Below are positions 60,525-64,000 of a stretch of DNA of 64,000 nt, in pieces. The notes below the pieces were generated by a model. It was not told where the DNA came from. It ran no database searches and saw nothing but the letters and a program-made list of their open reading frames with translations. This stretch comes from G051903925 sp051903925 (GTDB lineage Bacteria; Pseudomonadota; Alphaproteobacteria; Zavarziniales; Zavarziniaceae), in contig NZ_CP173678.1 in NCBI RefSeq assembly GCF_051903925.1, positions 2,728,001 through 2,792,000 of the forward strand. The letters are read 5' to 3'. Position numbers and translations under genes: made by a program. The first letter of the stretch is position 1, and every line of letters starts with the position of its first letter.

Positions 60525-61256
60525 TCAGTCGACCGGCAGAAGCTCCGCCAGGCTGCGGATGATCCGGTCGGGGCGGATCGGGCTGCCCGGCGGCAGGCCC
60601 TGGCCAAAGACATCGTGCCAGATGGCGAAGATGCCCAGGCGCTGGGGTGCGGCGACCTCCCATTCGAGGTGGTCCCCCACCATCCACGTCTCGGCCGCCT
60701 CGACCCCCAGGGCCTGCATCGCGTGGAGATAGGCCTGCTCCTCCGGCTTGCCGAAGCCGTGCTCCCCCTCGATCTGGATGTGGTCGAAATGCGGGGCCAG
60801 GTCGAAACGCACGATCTTGGCGCGCTGCGAGGTCGATTCGCCGTTGGTGACCAGGGCCAGCCGCACGCCCCGTTCGCGAAAGGCGACGATCACGTCGCGG
60901 GCATTGGGCAGGATGTCCAGCCGTGTGTCGCGTTCCGCCGTGAAGCGGTCGGCCAGGGCGCGGCCCAGGGCGGCGTCCGGCACTGGGCGGCCCTGCGCCG
61001 CGAGGTCCGCCAGGACGTCGGCCACGATCCTGCGCCGCGATTCCTGGATGTCGAAGCGCCAGGCCTTGTGCCGGGCCGCGTCGGACCAGAAGACGCGGGC
61101 ATAGGCACTGATCGCGTCGGCCAGCTCGACCGGCGACAGCGGCGCCAGGCGATCGGCGAACTCGTCCGCCACGGCCAGCCAGGCGGCCTCGGGCGGGCCG
61201 GAGGACAGCAGCGTGTCGTCCATGTCGAACAGGATGGCGCGGGGCAGCGTGGTCAT
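60525..61256 (-). CDS. HAD-superfamily hydrolase, YjjG-like
   Basis: The product has 243 residues. FDMDDTLLSSG is the nucleophile motif, LALVTNGEST motif II, and GKPEEQAYLHAMQALGV with VGDHLEWEV motifs III and IV. A 4-helix cap of the C1 type lies between. It is a small-molecule phosphatase, perhaps acting on nucleotides. It follows a response-regulator gene by 13 bases on the same strand. Confidence 0.88.
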   Translation of the reverse strand: MTTLPRAILFDMDDTLLSSGPPEAAWLAVADEFADRLAPLSPVELADAISAYARVFWSDAARHKAWRFDIQESRRRIVADVLADLAAQGRPVPDAALGRALADRFTAERDTRLDILPNARDVIVAFRERGVRLALVTNGESTSQRAKIVRFDLAPHFDHIQIEGEHGFGKPEEQAYLHAMQALGVEAAETWMVGDHLEWEVAAPQRLGIFAIWHDVFGQGLPPGSPIRPDRIIRSLAELLPVD

Positions 61257-61269
61257 CGCAGGGCTCCGC

Positions 61270-61707
61270 TCAGGCCGGCACCGGACCGGCGGTTTCCGGC
61301 ACCTGGATCACCGCCAGCATCAGGCCAAGCTGCAGGATCGCCTGGGAGAAGGCTTCGAAATTGACCGGCTTCTTGATGTAGCAGTTGCAGCCCAGGTCAT
61401 AGCAGCGCGTGATCTCGTCGCTGTCCTCGACCGTGGTCAGGACGATGACGGGGGTGCGCTTCAGGACCGGGTGGCTCTTGACCCGGGCCAGGATCTCGAC
61501 CCCGTTGAGGTCGGGCAGGTTGAGGTCGAGCAGCACCAGGGCCGGCCCGCGCAGCATGCCGAACAGGAAGTCCAGCGCCGGCTGGCCATGGGTGAAGTGG
61601 GTCAACTCGTTGTTGATGCCAGCGCGGCGGATGTTCTTCTCGATGATCCGGGCATGGCCCTCGTCATCTTCGATCATCACGATCGTTACGGGCGCGGACT
61701 GGGACAT
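61270..61707 (-). CDS. Single-domain response regulator, Rcp1 type
   Basis: The product has 145 residues and only a receiver domain. Acidic pocket IEDDEGHA (Asp14, Asp15), phosphoacceptor Asp61 in LVLLDLNLPDLNG, and the lysine in CYIKKPVNFEAF. The insert HFTHGQPALDFLF is typical of regulators that partner bacteriophytochromes or hybrid kinases. No kinase lies next to it. A second stand-alone receiver is encoded 89 bases upstream. Confidence 0.93.
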   Translation of the reverse strand: MSQSAPVTIVMIEDDEGHARIIEKNIRRAGINNELTHFTHGQPALDFLFGMLRGPALVLLDLNLPDLNGVEILARVKSHPVLKRTPVIVLTTVEDSDEITRCYDLGCNCYIKKPVNFEAFSQAILQLGLMLAVIQVPETAGPVPA

Positions 61708-61796
61708 TCTGGGGGGCCTCGATCAACGGACTGCCCGCGCCACTTCGCCGCCGCGGCTGCAGCGGCGGCGCCGACGGCCGCAGATAATCAGAGTTC

Positions 61797-62192
61797 CTAG
61801 AACAGTTCCAGCCCGGCGGGCAGGTGGGCCGGTACCTCGCCCAGGATGACCTGCTGGATGGCACTGACCGACGCGACCAGGACCTGCGCCGTGCAGGGCT
61901 TGGTCAGGCAGCCCAGCGCGAAGCCGCGATGGTTGCGCGCCTGCGCCGGATAGCCGGTGACGAACAGCGCCGGCACCTGCCGGGCGCGCAGGTCGTGGGC
62001 CAAGGCCGTACCGGCGCGGTCGCCCTCCAGATTGATGTCGACCAGGGCCAGGTCGGGCCTGCGGAACGCCGCCTCGACCATTGCGTCGAGCGCATTGGCG
62101 GCAGGGCCGATCACGTCGTGACCGGCATCCTCCAGAGCCGCGGCCATGGCGGCGGCGGTGACGGCCTCATCCTCGACGACCAGGACCTTCAT
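61797..62192 (-). CDS. Single-domain response regulator
   Basis: The product has 131 residues. MKVLVVEDEAVTAAAMAAAL, Asp52 in DLALVDINLEGD, and a KPC-type segment for the conserved Lys (LTKPCTAQVL). No output domain. It resembles receivers of the CheY/NblR-like group used in phosphorelays or in the general stress response. The ATG at 62192 gives the family N-terminus. Confidence 0.9.
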   Translation of the reverse strand: MKVLVVEDEAVTAAAMAAALEDAGHDVIGPAANALDAMVEAAFRRPDLALVDINLEGDRAGTALAHDLRARQVPALFVTGYPAQARNHRGFALGCLTKPCTAQVLVASVSAIQQVILGEVPAHLPAGLELF

Positions 62193-62294
62193 GATACCCG
62201 TCAGCAGTAGCGGAGATGGTACCGACCCCATCCTAGTGCGCGCTCCGGCAAAGGGAAACTGCGTAGGCCGAAGTTTGGCAGGCGAAATTCTGGT

Positions 62295-62325
62295 GAACGG
62301 TGTTATCGCCTTGAACGGCGTTCAA
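62295..62325 (+). promoter_or_regulatory. Operator-like repeats before the NTF2-like gene
   Basis: GAACGGTGTT (62295-62304) and GAACGGCGTT (62313-62322) are near-identical direct repeats 18 bases apart; the second lies inside the palindrome TTGAACGGCGTTCAA (62311-62325). They sit 60-90 bases before the gene at 62385 and may bind a regulator. Confidence 0.4.
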
Positions 62326-62384
62326 CTGGTGTGGGGTTCCGGGATAGGATGCGCTGTCCATGCGGGAATGAGAGGGGATTTGCC

Positions 62385-62774
62385 ATGGCTGAGGGAACGC
62401 TGGCACACGGCCGGACAGACCAGATCGATGCCGTGCGCGTTGTGGTGCAGGGCTATTTCGAATCGCTCTATCACAGCGATACCGCCAAGGCGGAGGCCGC
62501 CTTTCACAAGGACGCCGCGATTGTCGGCTACCTGGACGGCAAGTTCGCCTGGATGACGATGCCGATCTTCCTGGACTTCCTGCGCAAGACGCCGGCCCCG
62601 GCCCAGCATGGTGAAGCCTATGACATGGAGATCGTCTCCATCCAGGTGACGGACGTGACGGCGGTGGTGGTGACGCGCGACCTCTACCTGGGCCGCATCT
62701 TCACCGACACGCTGAGCCTGCTGCGCCAGCCCGATGGCGCGTGGCTGATCATCAACAAGCTGTTCCGGCACTGA
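62385..62774 (+). CDS. NTF2-like (putative lumazine-binding) protein
   Basis: The product has 129 residues. VRVVVQGYFESLYHSDTAKAEAAFHKDAAIVGYLDG followed by strands ending WLIINKLFRH is the pattern of the SnoaL/NTF2-like cone fold, of the subgroup annotated as putative lumazine-binding. These are small enzymes or ligand-binding proteins of diverse role. GAGGGG precedes the ATG at 62385. The gene converges on an acyl-CoA synthetase across a strong hairpin. Confidence 0.82.
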   Translation: MAEGTLAHGRTDQIDAVRVVVQGYFESLYHSDTAKAEAAFHKDAAIVGYLDGKFAWMTMPIFLDFLRKTPAPAQHGEAYDMEIVSIQVTDVTAVVVTRDLYLGRIFTDTLSLLRQPDGAWLIINKLFRH

Positions 62775-62790
62775 GGCCTGCGCTGTCGGA

Positions 62791-62820
62791 GGATGGGCCG
62801 CCGGCGCTGGCGGCCCATCC
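62791..62820. terminator. Strong bidirectional hairpin between convergent genes
   Basis: GGATGGGCCGCC (62791-62802) pairs perfectly with GGCGGCCCATCC (62809-62820) around a six-base loop, a 12-bp stem, 17 bases after the NTF2-like stop. Confidence 0.65.
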
Positions 62821-62871
62821 CTCGCGGCTTGGGCTTGTGTCGTCATCCTGCATGGAAGCGGCGCAGGAGCA

Positions 62872-64000
62872 CTAGTCGGCGTAGGTGAGGCGCAGCTCGC
62901 GTTTCAGCAGCTTGCCGGCCGTGTTGCGCGGCAGGGTGTCGGCGAAGAAGATCCGCTTGGGCAGCTTGAACGGGGCCAGGGTCGCCCGGGCATGGTCGAC
63001 CAGGGCGGTCTCATCGACCGTCTGGCCCGGCTTCAGCACGACGACGGCGGTGACCGCCTCCACCCATTTGGGGTCGCTGAGGCCGATCACCGCCACTTCC
63101 GACACGGCGGGATGGGTGAACAGCGCCTCCTCCACCTCGCGCGAGGCGACGAGCACGCCACCCGTCTTGATGACGTCCTTGATGCGGTCGACGATGTAGA
63201 GGTAGCCCGCCTCGTCCATCACGCCCACATCGCCGGAATGGAACCAGCCGCCGGCGAAGGATTCGGCCGTCTCCTTCTCCTTGTCCCAATAGCCGAGCAG
63301 GAGCTGGGGCGAGCGGTGGATGATCTCCCCCTGCACGCCGGGGGGGACGTCGTTCATGTACTCGTCCACCACGCGGGTTTCGACATTGAGGACGGGGCGG
63401 CCGGCCGATGCGGGGCGCTCGTCATGCTCCTCCGGCCGCAGCACGGTCGCCAGGGGCGAGATCTCGGACTGGCCATAGCAGTTGTAGGCCCCGGCCCCGG
63501 GCAGGCGCTGGCGCAGTTCCTGGAGCACCGGCACCGGCATGATCGAGGCGCCGTAGTAGAGGTTCTTGAGCGTCGTCAGGTTGCGCCGGTCGAAATCGGG
63601 ATGGCGCAGCAGGCTGATCCACACGGTGGGCGGCGCAAAGAACGAGGTGATCTCCTCCTCCTCGATCAGGCGCAGGACCGTCGCCGGCTCCGGCGCCTGG
63701 AGCAGGATCGTGCCGGCGCCCACCAGCAGCTGGGGCATGGTGAAGACGTGCATCTGGGCCGAGTGGTACAGCGGCAGCGCGGCCAGGGCCTTGTCATGGA
63801 TCGAGAAGTCGAGCTCGTGGATGCAGCTCATGTATTCCGCGATCAGGGCGCGGTGGGTCAGCATCGCCCCCTTGGGTGCTGCCGTCGTGCCGGAGGTGTA
63901 GAGGATCTGGGCGAGGTCGTTCTCCGTGACGGCCGGCTCCTCGAAATCCTCTCCCCCGGTGCCCTGCGCCACGGCCAGGATGTCGATGTCACCGCCTGCG
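62872..64000 (-). CDS. Acyl-CoA synthetase (AMP-forming), N-terminus cut by the window end
   Basis: At least 376 residues are visible; the frame stays open past 63972 to the window edge. ILYTSGTTAAPKGAM is the AMP-binding loop, YNCYGQSEISPLAT the acyl-binding motif, SGDVGVMDEAGYLYIVDRIKD the hinge and PRNTAGKLLKREL the C-terminal catalytic-lysine segment. It forms an acyl-CoA from a fatty or aryl acid, as does the enzyme at 17995. In full-length relatives about 150-180 more residues precede this. Confidence 0.93.
   Translation of the reverse strand, partial: AGGDIDILAVAQGTGGEDFEEPAVTENDLAQILYTSGTTAAPKGAMLTHRALIAEYMSCIHELDFSIHDKALAALPLYHSAQMHVFTMPQLLVGAGTILLQAPEPATVLRLIEEEEITSFFAPPTVWISLLRHPDFDRRNLTTLKNLYYGASIMPVPVLQELRQRLPGAGAYNCYGQSEISPLATVLRPEEHDERPASAGRPVLNVETRVVDEYMNDVPPGVQGEIIHRSPQLLLGYWDKEKETAESFAGGWFHSGDVGVMDEAGYLYIVDRIKDVIKTGGVLVASREVEEALFTHPAVSEVAVIGLSDPKWVEAVTAVVVLKPGQTVDETALVDHARATLAPFKLPKRIFFADTLPRNTAGKLLKRELRLTYAD

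Overview
The window is high-GC DNA from an alphaproteobacterium, most likely a member of the Rhodospirillales or a relative. The support is conserved alphaproteobacterial gene order (dapA-smpB, folK, rpoZ, one bifunctional RelA/SpoT gene, pdxJ-acpS-lepB-rnc-era), strong third-position G+C, and one-base or four-base gene overlaps. No rRNA operon or CRISPR array was seen.

Positions 1 to about 9,090 are an integrated mobile element abutting the 3' end of a CAU-anticodon tRNA gene, probably tRNA-Ile2 (9091-9166). From the tRNA inward it has a tyrosine integrase, two DNA methyltransferases, a convergent phospholipase-D-fold nuclease, a serine recombinase, a small ribbon-helix-helix regulator divergent from a small membrane protein, and the start of a phage tail tape-measure gene that leaves the window. 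The nuclease and methyltransferases look like a type II restriction-modification system with two modification enzymes. They are visibly richer in A+T than their surroundings. Four copies of the palindrome TGCAACnnGTTGCA lie in this element, and I saw none elsewhere in the window.

Positions 9.2-28.5 kb hold chromosomal genes: enoyl-CoA hydratases, transporters, uvrB and uvrC (3.5 kb apart), a pteridine-reductase-like SDR, an acyl-CoA synthetase, a SemiSWEET/EamA pair, a soluble lytic transglycosylase, dapA, smpB, a sulfite-oxidase-fold protein, a family 5 uracil-DNA glycosylase and a LabA-like NYN protein. Positions 28.5-43.2 kb carry folK, a secreted RTX-type repeat protein, a flavin-binding PPOX-type protein, rpoZ, the RelA/SpoT gene, a TonB siderophore receptor and pdxJ-acpS-lepB-rnc-era. 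Fur-like boxes precede both the PPOX gene and the TonB receptor.

Positions 43.3-48.8 kb form one seven-gene minus-strand operon: class II aldolase, arylmalonate-decarboxylase-like enzyme, TauD-like dioxygenase, then a complete polar amino acid ABC importer. Positions 49.2-64 kb contain an aspartate aminotransferase, a ketopantoate reductase homologue, a Sel1-repeat gene broken by an in-frame stop, Dps, MsrP without MsrQ, CoA and amino-group transferases, two single-domain response regulators, and an acyl-CoA synthetase cut by the window end.

The most novel-looking signal is the 437-base gap at 57332-57768. Read on the minus strand it encodes a probable small RNA of about 175-180 nt. It has three successive hairpins whose loops are runs of five or six C, a CCUCCC linker and a strong intrinsic terminator, which is the architecture expected of an anti-Shine-Dalgarno riboregulator.
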